The notes below the pieces were generated by a model. It saw nothing but the letters and a program-made list of their open reading frames with translations. It was not told the DNA's origin and searched no databases. Positions 1 to 8,013 of a stretch of 64,000 bases of DNA are shown here, in pieces. The position numbers were made by a program, and so were the translations under genes. The number at the start of each line of letters is the position of its first letter. The first letter of the stretch is position 1. The stretch is from Alicyclobacillus mali NBRC 102425 (lineage in GTDB: Bacteria; Bacillota; Bacilli; Alicyclobacillales; Alicyclobacillaceae): NCBI RefSeq assembly GCF_001570745.1, contig NZ_BCSG01000019.1:33497-97496 (forward strand), written 5' to 3'.

Positions 1-2
1 TC

Positions 3-62
3 CTCGAGACGCCGGAAGGCAAGTACAAGGAGGAAATCGACCTGCTCCTCGACCGCGCGTGA
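3..62 (+). CDS. 3' end of an unidentified CDS (partial)
   Basis: An open frame enters from the left edge and stops with TGA at 60-62. The last residues read LETPEGKYKEEIDLLLDRA. The tail is too short to identify. A strong hairpin follows 24 bases later, which supports a real gene end here. Confidence 0.55.
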   Translation, partial: LETPEGKYKEEIDLLLDRA

Positions 63-85
63 GAGCGCATCGGGCACTCCGTTCA

Positions 86-111
86 GGGCACCCATGGCAG
101 GTGCCCTTTTT
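86..111 (+). terminator. Rho-independent terminator
   Basis: GGGCACC (86-92) pairs with GGTGCCC (100-106) across a 7-base loop and is followed by five T residues. It ends the transcript of the gene entering from the left. Confidence 0.8.
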
Positions 112-116
112 GCAGC

Positions 117-422
117 TCAGAGATAACCCTTGCGCCGAAGCTTCTCGATATGCCGCTCGACCTCTCGCTCGATGTCGATGCCGTACAGGTCTTCGATGAC
201 AAACATCATGGACGTCGCGGTCTGCGCGACGTCGAGGAGTTCGGTCACGATGGCGCGGACGACTTCTTCGTCCGGCATGCGCTTCTCTTCACCCGAGAGG
301 CCGCGGAACTTGCCGATGGCCTGGGCGAGCTCCCCGACCTCCTCGGTAATTTTGAGCATCGTCGACTCGAGCGTCGGCGTGAGCCGCTCGAGTTTGGGCA
401 GAGACAGCGTCTTTCGCTGCAA
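117..422 (-). CDS. MazG-like nucleotide pyrophosphohydrolase family protein
   Basis: A 101-residue all-alpha protein of the MazG/dUTPase-like NTP pyrophosphohydrolase superfamily, which hydrolyses non-canonical or excess nucleoside triphosphates in the cytoplasm. Visible motifs are EEVGE (Glu27, Glu28, Glu31) and ELLD (Glu61, Asp64), the EExxE...ExxD magnesium-binding pattern of the family. The start is TTG at 422, preceded by GAAGGAG with 9-base spacing. It lies 27 bases downstream of the D-amino acid aminotransferase gene on the same strand, so the two are probably cotranscribed. The family call is firm; the substrate cannot be told from sequence. Confidence 0.82.
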   Translation of the reverse strand: MQRKTLSLPKLERLTPTLESTMLKITEEVGELAQAIGKFRGLSGEEKRMPDEEVVRAIVTELLDVAQTATSMMFVIEDLYGIDIEREVERHIEKLRRKGYL

Positions 423-449
423 CCTTTCACGCTCCTTCGCGGCGTTGCA

Positions 450-1379
450 TCAGGCGATGGCACCTGCCCATGCGCGCACGCGTTCGACAAACGCAGCCCG
501 AAGCCGCTCGACAAGCCCGAGGTCCCGCGCCGTCCACACCTCGCGAACCTGTTCCGGACCCACGCTTCGGGCCGGGACACGTTCAGCCGGGATCGACGCG
601 CAGGGAATGTCCGGGTGTTCGACCACGGTCGCGATGGGATACACCTCGGTCAACGTCCCAGTCAGGAAGATGGCATCCACTTCCGACAGGCGCTCGCGCG
701 GCAGCTTCTCTTCGCGGACCGGGATGCCGAGATCGCGCGCCATCTCAAGGACGAATCGGCGCGTGATGCCTGCCAGAATATACCGATCCGCCGGGGCGGT
801 GACGAGTTCGCCGTTCACCACGAACCACACGTTGGAACTCGCAGCCTCGATCATGCAGCCGTCCCGCACGAGGAGCGCCTCGTCGGCCCCGGCGTCGTGC
901 GCCGTTTGCTTGGCCATGATGTTGGGCAACAGGTTGAGCGACTTGATCCACGGGTTCAGCCAGCGCTCGTCGGGGACGAGGAGCAGCCGACCGGACTTGG
1001 CCTCGGTGGCGCCCGATTTCACGGGCCGAACTGTGGCAGAGACGTTCGCTTCGACCGAAGGTTCGGGAAACAGATGATTGCGCACGGCCGATCCTCGGGT
1101 GACCTGCAGGTAAATGGCCGCCTCCGATTCACCGCTCCGCTCGATGAGCGCGTGAATCAAGTCCTTGCACGCACCCGGATCAAAAGGCGGCCGGATGCGA
1201 AGCGCCTCCATACTCTGAAACAGCCGCTCCACGTGCCAGTCGAGCAGGAACGGCCGTCCGCCATAGGCACGAATCACCTCGTAGACGCCGTCGCCAAATT
1301 GGTGGCCGCGCTCGTCGAGCGGCACGCACGCCTCGGCCGGGTCGATCCACCGCCCGTTGAAATATCCAATCACCGCCAT
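450..1379 (-). CDS. dat: D-amino acid aminotransferase (class IV PLP enzyme)
   Basis: A 309-residue fold-type IV aminotransferase that interconverts D-amino acids and 2-oxo acids, for example D-alanine plus 2-oxoglutarate giving D-glutamate for peptidoglycan. The PLP lysine is Lys146 in WIKSLNLLPN, and the D-AAT-like IEAASSNVW segment follows. The KSLNLL..N...KQ arrangement and the C-terminal LTGTLTEV stretch fit D-amino acid rather than branched-chain transaminases. The open frame runs 85 codons further upstream into the divergent HIT gene. I chose ATG 1379 because AAGAGGGA precedes it and homology begins there (MAVIGYFNGRW). The branched-chain subfamily is the main alternative. Confidence 0.85.
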   Translation of the reverse strand: MAVIGYFNGRWIDPAEACVPLDERGHQFGDGVYEVIRAYGGRPFLLDWHVERLFQSMEALRIRPPFDPGACKDLIHALIERSGESEAAIYLQVTRGSAVRNHLFPEPSVEANVSATVRPVKSGATEAKSGRLLLVPDERWLNPWIKSLNLLPNIMAKQTAHDAGADEALLVRDGCMIEAASSNVWFVVNGELVTAPADRYILAGITRRFVLEMARDLGIPVREEKLPRERLSEVDAIFLTGTLTEVYPIATVVEHPDIPCASIPAERVPARSVGPEQVREVWTARDLGLVERLRAAFVERVRAWAGAIA

Positions 1380-1498
1380 CTGGCATCCCTCTTCTCTTGT
1401 GAGCGTGGCAAGCGAGGCCTGCTCGCGGCCCCGTCGTTCTGGCCATCTCTTGTGCTTCCCGCGGCGCATTTCATTGGGCACGCGTTCGCGCCCCATTG

Positions 1499-1504
1499 TA
1501 TAAT
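1499..1504 (+). promoter_or_regulatory. -10 element upstream of the HIT gene
   Basis: A perfect TATAAT lies about 30 bases before the proposed GTG start of the HIT gene. TTGGGC at 1474-1479 could be a weak -35, although the 19-base spacing is long. The divergent aminotransferase gene starts 120 bases to the left. Confidence 0.45.
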
Positions 1505-1534
1505 CGTCATGAGGCCCAACGAGGAGGGAACGAT

Positions 1535-1879
1535 GTGAGCTCATGCCTCTTTTGCCAATTGGTATCTGGCGACATTCCCGCCAACAAAGTGTATGAGGAC
1601 GATCACGTCCTCGCCTTTCACGACATCCGCCCACAGGCCCCCGTGCACATCCTCATCATTCCGAAGCGCCACATCGAATCAGCGCAGGCTGTGAAACCGG
1701 AAGATCGCGAGACGCTGGGCTATCTCCACAGCGTTATTCCGGTCATCGCCGAGGATGCGGGGGTCGCGGAGGACGGGTATCGCCTCGTCGCCAACATCGG
1801 CCGACACGGCCAGCAGACGGTCCCGCACCTCCACTACCATCTACTGGGTGGTCGACAACTCGGATGGCCGCCAGGTTAA
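1535..1879 (+). CDS. HIT (histidine triad) family protein
   Basis: A 114-residue HIT nucleotide-binding protein, the Hint-type hydrolase family that cleaves AMP-amidates and related adenylates in the cytoplasm. The triad is visible as HLHYHLL (His98, His100, His102). The N-terminal CLFC pair and DIRPQAPVHILIIPKRH are typical of Hint proteins. An ATG-initiated frame begins at 1496, but GTG 1535 has GAGGAGG eight bases upstream and gives the family-standard N-terminus MSSCLFCQLVSGDIPA. It is monocistronic and overlaps the convergent OsmC gene by 4 bases. Confidence 0.88.
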   Translation: MSSCLFCQLVSGDIPANKVYEDDHVLAFHDIRPQAPVHILIIPKRHIESAQAVKPEDRETLGYLHSVIPVIAEDAGVAEDGYRLVANIGRHGQQTVPHLHYHLLGGRQLGWPPG

Positions 1880-2331
1880 TCTGGCTGGCCGTCCACCACG
1901 ACGTCGAGCGGAGGCACCTCCTGGCCATTGAGAACGAGGTGTGGAATCACCTCAGCCTTTAAGGAACCAATTGCTGAACAGTACTTCTGCTCACTGAGGC
2001 GAATGGCGCGCCAGGCCTTGGCTGGCGGGACTTCGCCCGTCATGTGGTACGTTAAATGGATGCGCGTGAAGGCCTGCGGATACTCCTCGCGCCGCTCGCC
2101 CGCCGCCTCAATCTCGAGCCCCTGAAGCGGAACCCGCATCTTTTCCATAATCATGGCGATGTCGATGCCGGTACACCCGACGACGCCCATCAGCAGGAGT
2201 TCCATGGGGCGGTTGCCTTGTCCCGTTCCTCCATCTTCCTTCTTGGCATCCATGTAGATGGTGTTGCCGGAAGGACCGTCAGCCTGGAAGTGGCGCTGTC
2301 CGAGCCACTTGCCCACCACTTTCATCTCCAT
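1876..2331 (-). CDS. OsmC/Ohr family protein
   Basis: A 151-residue OsmC-family protein. Members are thiol-dependent peroxidases acting on organic hydroperoxides. The two family cysteines are visible in GVVGCTGID (about residue 53) and QKYCSAIG (about residue 118), so the redox site looks intact. The start ATG at 2331 follows a GGAAGGGGG ribosome binding site. It overlaps the convergent HIT gene by 4 bases. It is closer to the YhfA-like OsmC subgroup than to classical Ohr, so the substrate is uncertain. Confidence 0.8.
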   Translation of the reverse strand: MEMKVVGKWLGQRHFQADGPSGNTIYMDAKKEDGGTGQGNRPMELLLMGVVGCTGIDIAMIMEKMRVPLQGLEIEAAGERREEYPQAFTRIHLTYHMTGEVPPAKAWRAIRLSEQKYCSAIGSLKAEVIPHLVLNGQEVPPLDVVVDGQPD

Positions 2332-2382
2332 GCGCTCGCCCCCTTCCCGCCTATTGTAGCGCCGATTTGGGCCGGCGTCACG

Positions 2383-2772
2383 TCACTGCTCCGCCCCTGG
2401 CTGAGACGCCACCTTCATCGTCCCCTGCATCCCCACTTCAGGAATCCCGTCGCGATCGGAGTAGTAGCGAAAGTTTCCCGTTTTGTCAGGGACAAAGGAG
2501 ACCGTGACCGTTTCCCCGGGCTGCAAGTTCTGCGTGAACACATAGAAATCCGGGACGACAAAGTTGTGAATTTGCGATCCTTCATTGCGGACCACGATGT
2601 CGACCGTGGCGCCCTGCGTGACGTCGATCTCGCGCGGCTCGATCCCGCCATCCCGCAGTGTCACCTGGATGGGGCGGGCCGACACGACGGCACACGAAGC
2701 CTGGACGAGTGTGACCGCGGCGAGGGATGAAAGGACCATCGCCAGCGCTTGAACCGGACGGACCTTGCGCAT
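2383..2772 (-). CDS. Secreted or membrane-anchored cupredoxin-like protein with a degenerate copper site
   Basis: A 129-residue protein. It has an N-terminal basic and hydrophobic export segment (about residues 1-33) and a beta-sandwich like cupredoxin or cytochrome oxidase subunit II (about residues 36-122). His69 in SQIHNFVV and Met115 in GMQG match copper ligands. The usual Cys is Ser105 in YYSDRDGIPEVGMQG, and the second His is missing. It therefore probably does not hold a type-1 copper centre, or binds metal differently. Translation probably starts at ATG 2772, after GGGAGGGG, rather than further upstream. It is not tightly linked to either neighbour. Confidence 0.7.
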   Translation of the reverse strand: MRKVRPVQALAMVLSSLAAVTLVQASCAVVSARPIQVTLRDGGIEPREIDVTQGATVDIVVRNEGSQIHNFVVPDFYVFTQNLQPGETVTVSFVPDKTGNFRYYSDRDGIPEVGMQGTMKVASQPGAEQ

Positions 2773-2834
2773 ACGAGACCCCTCCCGTGAGAATCTGCAG
2801 GGGTTAGTGTGCGCGAGGAAAGGGATTTGATTCC

Positions 2835-3434
2835 TCATCGTCCATCCGAATTCGCTCCCATCAGCGCCCTCTCCAGCGGCAAGCCGCCCGCCCATTGAAG
2901 TGTGGAACACGCGTATCCGACCACCGCGCCGCTCGCCGCGCCGGCGATCACGTCGCTCGGATAGTGGAGCCCACAGTAGATGCGCGCGAGCGCCAACCAG
3001 ATGGCGAGGGCCAGCATCACGTAGGCGACCGCGCCGAGATGCCAGCCTCCCAAGGCCAGTGCGAAGCCACCAGCCGCGTGGTTGCTGGGGAACGATTCGC
3101 CCGGCTCGTGGGCAACGAGCGTTTGAATGGGTTCCACCTCAAAGGGGCGAGGCCGCCGAGCCGCGCGACTGATGGGTTCGTGTGCGACGCGGACGATCAC
3201 GGCCGCAGCCACGCTGGCGGCCGCCGCCCAAACAGATGACGCGGAGCGCGCTTGCCCGAGCCAGCCCGAAGCGGCGATGGCGATGAGCGCCAGCATCACG
3301 AAGGGCGTGTAGAGCGCACTTGCCATCATTGCCGCGTCGAACGCGGGCGAACGCCCCCAGAGCCGTTCACACCAGCGGAGGACGCGCCAGTCGGCGCGTT
3401 CGATGAGCGACCAGATCTTCAGGACTCGTCCCAT
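2835..3434 (-). CDS. PAP2-superfamily membrane phosphatase
   Basis: A 199-residue polytopic membrane protein of the type 2 phosphatidic acid phosphatase family. Motifs are RAARRPRP (about 90-97), SFPSNHA (about 115-120, with the catalytic His119) and ARIYCGLHYPSD (about 150-161, with Arg151, His157 and Asp161). The PSNH variant resembles BcrC-type undecaprenyl pyrophosphate phosphatases, so the substrate may be a polyprenyl phosphate or phosphatidic acid. Start ATG 3434 has AAGGTGG upstream. It overlaps the upstream phospholipase D-like gene by 16 bases, implying translational coupling. Confidence 0.83.
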   Translation of the reverse strand: MGRVLKIWSLIERADWRVLRWCERLWGRSPAFDAAMMASALYTPFVMLALIAIAASGWLGQARSASSVWAAAASVAAAVIVRVAHEPISRAARRPRPFEVEPIQTLVAHEPGESFPSNHAAGGFALALGGWHLGAVAYVMLALAIWLALARIYCGLHYPSDVIAGAASGAVVGYACSTLQWAGGLPLERALMGANSDGR

Positions 3435-4528
3435 GATGCCACCTTTTCGCGAATGGGGTAAGAACTCCCGCGCGCCATCTGACGGTGCAGATCCGACTCG
3501 AAGGCCTCGGCAAACGCCGGGACGCGTATGAGTTCCACATCCGCCTCGTGATTGTACGTGAACGCCTGATGCGTGAAATTGGCACTCCCGATGATGAAGA
3601 AAGCGCCGTGATCGACGTCCAGGATTTTGGCGTGCAGCAACTCGTCCCCGTAGGGACGGTAATATCGTATCAAAGCGCCCGCTTGGCGCAACGACTCCAC
3701 GGCGGCGCGATTGCGAGACTGGGACGGATCCACGAGGATGTTCACCGACACGCCCCGCGCGACGGCCCAGCGCAGGGCGTTCACGACGTCTTCGTCCGTC
3801 AGATTGAAGGCCTCCATGTCGATCTCGCGCCGCGCGCCTCGAATCGCGCGGAGAACACACGGACCGATATCGCGGTCCGAGATGAGCGGAGATCGATCTT
3901 CCGGCGCTTCGGCGGTCTCTCCGTGGGCCCGCGCCGCGTCCCACAAGAACATTGGGAGAAAGATGTCGGCGCGTCCGGGCAAATCCACCGACGCATCGTG
4001 ATTGGCCCAACTGTCGGCGCCGAAATTCATCCCGCCGATGAGGACATCGCCGTCCGCGATGATCATCTTGACGTGATCGATCCCCTGCTTGATGCGGATG
4101 GGCGCGACGTCGATGCCGGCCCTCGCGAGCGTGGGCAGCGCGACGGCCATCGAGTGCTTCTCGGTGGCATCGAGCACCACGCGAACCTCGACGCCGCGGC
4201 GTCTGGCTGCGATCAGGGCATGCAGCAGATCCGGATCCGAACACTCGTAGATGTCCACGTAGAGCCGATGGCGGCTTGCGCGAATCATGGCGAGCGCCTG
4301 CTTTTTGATATCACCGCTCCAGAGAAATGCCCGCCCGTCTGAGAGCTTCACGGGGGCCGGCGTTTTCTCTCCCTGCTCGGCTGGTAGGGGCCACAGCCCG
4401 CATCCTGTGAGAAGAGCGGAGAGCAAGGAGGTGAACACGAGTGCGCGCCACCGGCGAAAGGGCAGGCGCAGGCATCGGCGGATGGTGGAATGTTCAAAAA
4501 AGCGGGGGCGTGTGTGCAAGAGGTTCAC
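3419..4528 (-). CDS. Phospholipase D-like lipoprotein with two HKD motifs
   Basis: A 369-residue member of the phospholipase D / cardiolipin synthase superfamily. Both catalytic motifs are present: HVKMIIAD (His152, Lys154, Asp159) and HAKILDVD (His299, Lys301, Asp306). A lipobox LLTGC with Cys43 suggests lipid anchoring outside the membrane. The reaction could be phospholipid hydrolysis, transphosphatidylation or nucleic acid cleavage. The GTG start at 4528 gives a long basic leader before the lipobox and lacks a strong ribosome binding site, so the true start may be further in. Coupling to the PAP2 gene suggests joint action on lipid substrates (inference). Confidence 0.8.
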   Translation of the reverse strand: MNLLHTRPRFFEHSTIRRCLRLPFRRWRALVFTSLLSALLTGCGLWPLPAEQGEKTPAPVKLSDGRAFLWSGDIKKQALAMIRASRHRLYVDIYECSDPDLLHALIAARRRGVEVRVVLDATEKHSMAVALPTLARAGIDVAPIRIKQGIDHVKMIIADGDVLIGGMNFGADSWANHDASVDLPGRADIFLPMFLWDAARAHGETAEAPEDRSPLISDRDIGPCVLRAIRGARREIDMEAFNLTDEDVVNALRWAVARGVSVNILVDPSQSRNRAAVESLRQAGALIRYYRPYGDELLHAKILDVDHGAFFIIGSANFTHQAFTYNHEADVELIRVPAFAEAFESDLHRQMARGSSYPIREKVASWDES

Positions 4529-4638
4529 CTCGCGTCTCGGAATTCACGGTTCTTCCATTCGGCACGCGCCCACCGCTTCCTGTTTTCAATGGTATGAGTT
4601 TCAATATCGTAAACCAAATGGACGGCTCCAAGCGACTT

Positions 4639-7600
4639 TCAGCCGGATGCGAGCGTCCAGATGTGCTCGACGCGGATTTGCGCCTTGAGCCCTCCACGCC
4701 GCTCGATGAGGCCCGACAGGCCAATCAATCTCCCGAATGGCGTGAACAAGACGGCCCCTTCGCGGCGGTACACGGTCTCAAACATCACGGCATCCGCGAG
4801 CCCCGTCTCGTCCTCCAAGGTGAAGAAGACGACCGTTTTTCCGCTTTTCGTCGGGGGGCGGTGCGGCCGGATCGAAAGCCCAGCCACCGTGACCTTCGCA
4901 CCCTCCGGCTTCTCGCCCGCCTCCGCCAACGTACAATACCCCTCGTCTCGCAATGCCTCCCGATACAGCGACAGCCAATGCCCGCTCACGCCGACGCCCA
5001 GCACCGAATACTCGTCGGCAATGCGCTCGGCCAAGCTCATGGGCGGCATGCTTTGTGAGAGGCGAGCCGCGCCCTCCGCTTGACCTGGCGCGGCGATGGT
5101 GTCGAAAAGCGCCAGATCTCGCTCCTTGCGAAGCGCGAGCCACCTTGGAAGCTGCCAAAGAAGTTCTCGGCGATCCCGGGTTTCGACGCGATCGAACGCG
5201 CCCGCGCGGATCAGGCGCTCGACGTGAAGGGCATCCGCTTGGGGCAGGCGCATCACCGCGTCGGCAAGGCTTCGAAAGGGGCCGGATGCCTGCCGCTCTT
5301 CGACGAGTGCGCGCGCCACGGACTCCGAGAATGAACGGATGAGCCGAAATCCGAGGCGTATGGCGTCCGGTTCGGGAACGCCCGCGTCCCAGTCGCTCTC
5401 CTGGATGTCGACAGGCAGAATTCGAACGCCGCGCCTTCGAGCTTCCGCGCAGATCACGTGCGCCGGATAATACCCCATGGGCAATTGATTCAACACCGCC
5501 GCGAAGAAACTCGCCGGATGATGTTCGATGAGATAGGCCGTCTTGTAGGCCGTGGTGGCAAATGCCGCCGCGTGCGCTTCGCAAAATCCGTAACTCGCGT
5601 AGCCGCGGATGTAGGAAAAGAGAGTCTTCGCGGTCTCCAGCGGCACACCCTGGCGCACGGCCTTCTGGACAAATCGCTCGCCGATTTGCTCCATTTCGGC
5701 GCGGTTGCGCGCATGGCTCATCACGCGGCGGAGTTCGTCCGCCTCGCCCGGCGTAAATCCTGCGATGGCGGTGGCAATCTCAATGACCTGCTCCTGGAAC
5801 AGCACCACGCCGTAGGTCTTGCCGAGAATGGGTTCAAGTTTCGGATGAAGATAACTCACAGGCTCCAGTCCGCGCCGGCGAGCCAGGAACGGATCGACCA
5901 TGTTGCCCTGGATGGGACCCGGGCGAATGAGCGCAACGCTCGCCACCAGGTCCTCCAGGGACTCCGCGCCAAGCCGAACCTGCAGCGCCCGCTGCGCGGG
6001 GCTCTCCAACTGAAAGACGCCGATGGTGTCCCCGCGGCGAATGGAGGCAAACGTGGCCTCATCGTCCATCGGGATGCGATCATAGTCGACCGCGCGCGCC
6101 GTGCCGAGGCGGAGTGCCCCTTCCACGGCCGCCATGGTTCGGAGGGACAAGAGGTCGAGCTTCACAAGGCCCACGTCTTCCAGGAGCCGTTTGTCGTACG
6201 GCGTGATGAGCCACCCCGAGGCCGATGGCTGCAGGCTGGTGACTTTCATCAGCGGCTCCCCGCTGATGACAATGCCGCCGGTATGCGTCCCGAAGTGGCG
6301 AGGGAATCCCGCAATCTGGCGCGAGATGGCCAACATCCATTGAAATGCGCGCCGATAAGGCTGAAAATCTCGCAACTCAGGCACCCGTTCCAGCGCCTCT
6401 TCGATTTCATCGGCGTGCGTGGACCACGGGATCCGCTTGGCCAACGTATCCAGGAGCTCTTCGGGGATCCCGAACACGCGCCCCACCTCGCGCACGGCAG
6501 ATCTCGCCCGAAATGTCTGATACGTCGCTACGCGAGCCACCCGGTCGCGCCCGTAGCGCCGGTACACGTAGTCGATGACTTCGTCCCTGCGATCACTCGC
6601 AAAGTCGATGTCGATGTCCGGCCGCTCCGCTCGCTCGCGCGAGAGAAATCGCTCAAAGAGCAGATTTCGGTTCAGCGCGTCCACGTCCGTCAGATAGAGG
6701 CAGTACGCGACCACGGAGTCGGCCGCAGAGCCGCGGCCCGCGCAGCGGATGCCGCGAGATCTCGCATATCGGACGATGTCCCATACGACGAGGAAGTAAT
6801 CGGCATAGCCGAGATCGCGAATGATGGCGAGCTCGTGTTCCAGACGCATTTGAAGTTCGGGACTCACTTTTCCGTATCGCTCCCGCGCCCCTTGCCACAC
6901 GAGTTGGTCAAGAAGTTCCACCCCACCTCGGCCCGACGCATCTCGGTATTCGGGAAACAGAGGCCCTTCCGCGGGAAACACCGGGGAGCACCGCTCGGCG
7001 ATCTCGACCGTCCTCGCCATGGCTCGCGGATCTTGCGCGAACCTGCGCCTTGCTTCGGCCTCATCATGCAAATATCCCAGGCGGTTAAACGGGCGCTCGG
7101 GATGGGGCGTCTGCAAATGGCACCCCACCCGAATGCAGGTGAGCACATCGTGCACCGCGACTTCCTCCGGGCTGGCGGCGCGAACATCGGTCGCCGCGAC
7201 GTCGGGCACGCCCGTCGCCTCGGCGAGTTGGAGTAAATCCCGCATGCGCCGCGCGCAGCCCGGGAGTCCGTCTGCCGTCCACTCGAGATAAAACCGGTCC
7301 CCGAACACATCCCGATATCGCTCCACGAACCTCCGGGCATCCCCGTACGCGCGCCGCGCCAAAGCTCGCTGGACAAATCCGCGCAGTCCGCCCGACAGGA
7401 CGAGAAGCCCTTCGCTCCGCTCAAACAGATCCGCTTCCCGCAGCCTGGGATCCGCGCGATCCCGAGCCTCCACGTGCATGCGCGTGAGAAGCTCGCATAG
7501 ATGGCGAAACCCCTTCGCATGTTCCGCCAGGACCACAAGCTGCGATCCGTCCTCCATCGTCAGCTCCGCGCCCGCGATGGGCTTCACGCCGTACGCGGCG

Positions 7601-7758
7601 GCCAACCGATGAAACTCGGGCTGCCCCGCGATGGTATTTCGATCCGTCAAGGCCAGCGCGGGCATGCCCTGCGCGGCCGCCTGCGCGACCAGCGCCTCGA
7701 TGCTGGAAGCCCCGTCGAGAAACGAATAGGGAGAATGACAGTGCAGATGGACAAACAT
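4639..7758 (-). CDS. dnaE2: Error-prone DNA polymerase III alpha subunit (DnaE2/ImuC type)
   Basis: A 1,039-residue C-family DNA polymerase. In order it has a PHP domain starting HLHCHSPYSFLDG, a palm with RPDIDIDF and KLDLLSL carrying the catalytic aspartates, a helix-hairpin-helix region, and a C-terminal OB fold (about 950-1035). It is shorter than a replicative DnaE, and its N-terminus and genomic context match the inducible DnaE2/ImuC class that performs translesion synthesis with ImuB. Start ATG 7758 has GAGGAGGG seven bases upstream. It is the third gene of the SOS cassette, 12 bases after the DUF6504 gene. Confidence 0.88.
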   Translation of the reverse strand: MFVHLHCHSPYSFLDGASSIEALVAQAAAQGMPALALTDRNTIAGQPEFHRLAAAYGVKPIAGAELTMEDGSQLVVLAEHAKGFRHLCELLTRMHVEARDRADPRLREADLFERSEGLLVLSGGLRGFVQRALARRAYGDARRFVERYRDVFGDRFYLEWTADGLPGCARRMRDLLQLAEATGVPDVAATDVRAASPEEVAVHDVLTCIRVGCHLQTPHPERPFNRLGYLHDEAEARRRFAQDPRAMARTVEIAERCSPVFPAEGPLFPEYRDASGRGGVELLDQLVWQGARERYGKVSPELQMRLEHELAIIRDLGYADYFLVVWDIVRYARSRGIRCAGRGSAADSVVAYCLYLTDVDALNRNLLFERFLSRERAERPDIDIDFASDRRDEVIDYVYRRYGRDRVARVATYQTFRARSAVREVGRVFGIPEELLDTLAKRIPWSTHADEIEEALERVPELRDFQPYRRAFQWMLAISRQIAGFPRHFGTHTGGIVISGEPLMKVTSLQPSASGWLITPYDKRLLEDVGLVKLDLLSLRTMAAVEGALRLGTARAVDYDRIPMDDEATFASIRRGDTIGVFQLESPAQRALQVRLGAESLEDLVASVALIRPGPIQGNMVDPFLARRRGLEPVSYLHPKLEPILGKTYGVVLFQEQVIEIATAIAGFTPGEADELRRVMSHARNRAEMEQIGERFVQKAVRQGVPLETAKTLFSYIRGYASYGFCEAHAAAFATTAYKTAYLIEHHPASFFAAVLNQLPMGYYPAHVICAEARRRGVRILPVDIQESDWDAGVPEPDAIRLGFRLIRSFSESVARALVEERQASGPFRSLADAVMRLPQADALHVERLIRAGAFDRVETRDRRELLWQLPRWLALRKERDLALFDTIAAPGQAEGAARLSQSMPPMSLAERIADEYSVLGVGVSGHWLSLYREALRDEGYCTLAEAGEKPEGAKVTVAGLSIRPHRPPTKSGKTVVFFTLEDETGLADAVMFETVYRREGAVLFTPFGRLIGLSGLIERRGGLKAQIRVEHIWTLASG

Positions 7759-7770
7759 CGCACGCCCTCC

Positions 7771-8013
7771 TCAATCCCAAACGCGATACACGCGCCAGAC
7801 CCCATCCTCGCATTCCAAATCCATGCACGCGCCGACATCCGTCCACACGCGCACCATCCGCCGATCCCGCCCGGCTTTCCACCAGTCGCCCATCTCCCAC
7901 CATTCATCGAGAACCCATAGAACCTGGTGTCTCTGGCCTTCGTATATGAACGAGCGCGGGAGATCCGCCTCCCATTGCAGCACGGCCAAGGGCCTGCGCA
8001 CCAAGCGGCTCAA
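7771..8013 (-). CDS. DUF6504-like small protein of the ImuB-DnaE2 cassette
   Basis: About 80 residues. It is tryptophan-rich with segments such as FIYEGQRHQVLWVLDEWW and the C-terminal WRVYRVWD, the pattern of small DUF6504-type proteins linked to ImuB and DnaE2. The frame overlaps the ImuB stop: TTG at 8013 shares TTGA with the TGA stop, which suggests translational coupling. GTG 8001 is an alternative start. A longer frame upstream lies inside imuB in another frame and is probably not coding. The function is unknown; the position suggests an accessory role in translesion synthesis. Confidence 0.65.
   Translation of the reverse strand: MSRLVRRPLAVLQWEADLPRSFIYEGQRHQVLWVLDEWWEMGDWWKAGRDRRMVRVWTDVGACMDLECEDGVWRVYRVWD

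Noticed and set aside
5458..7236. 592-codon plus-strand frame
   Set aside because: Antisense to dnaE2; produced by high third-position GC. No homology or ribosome site.
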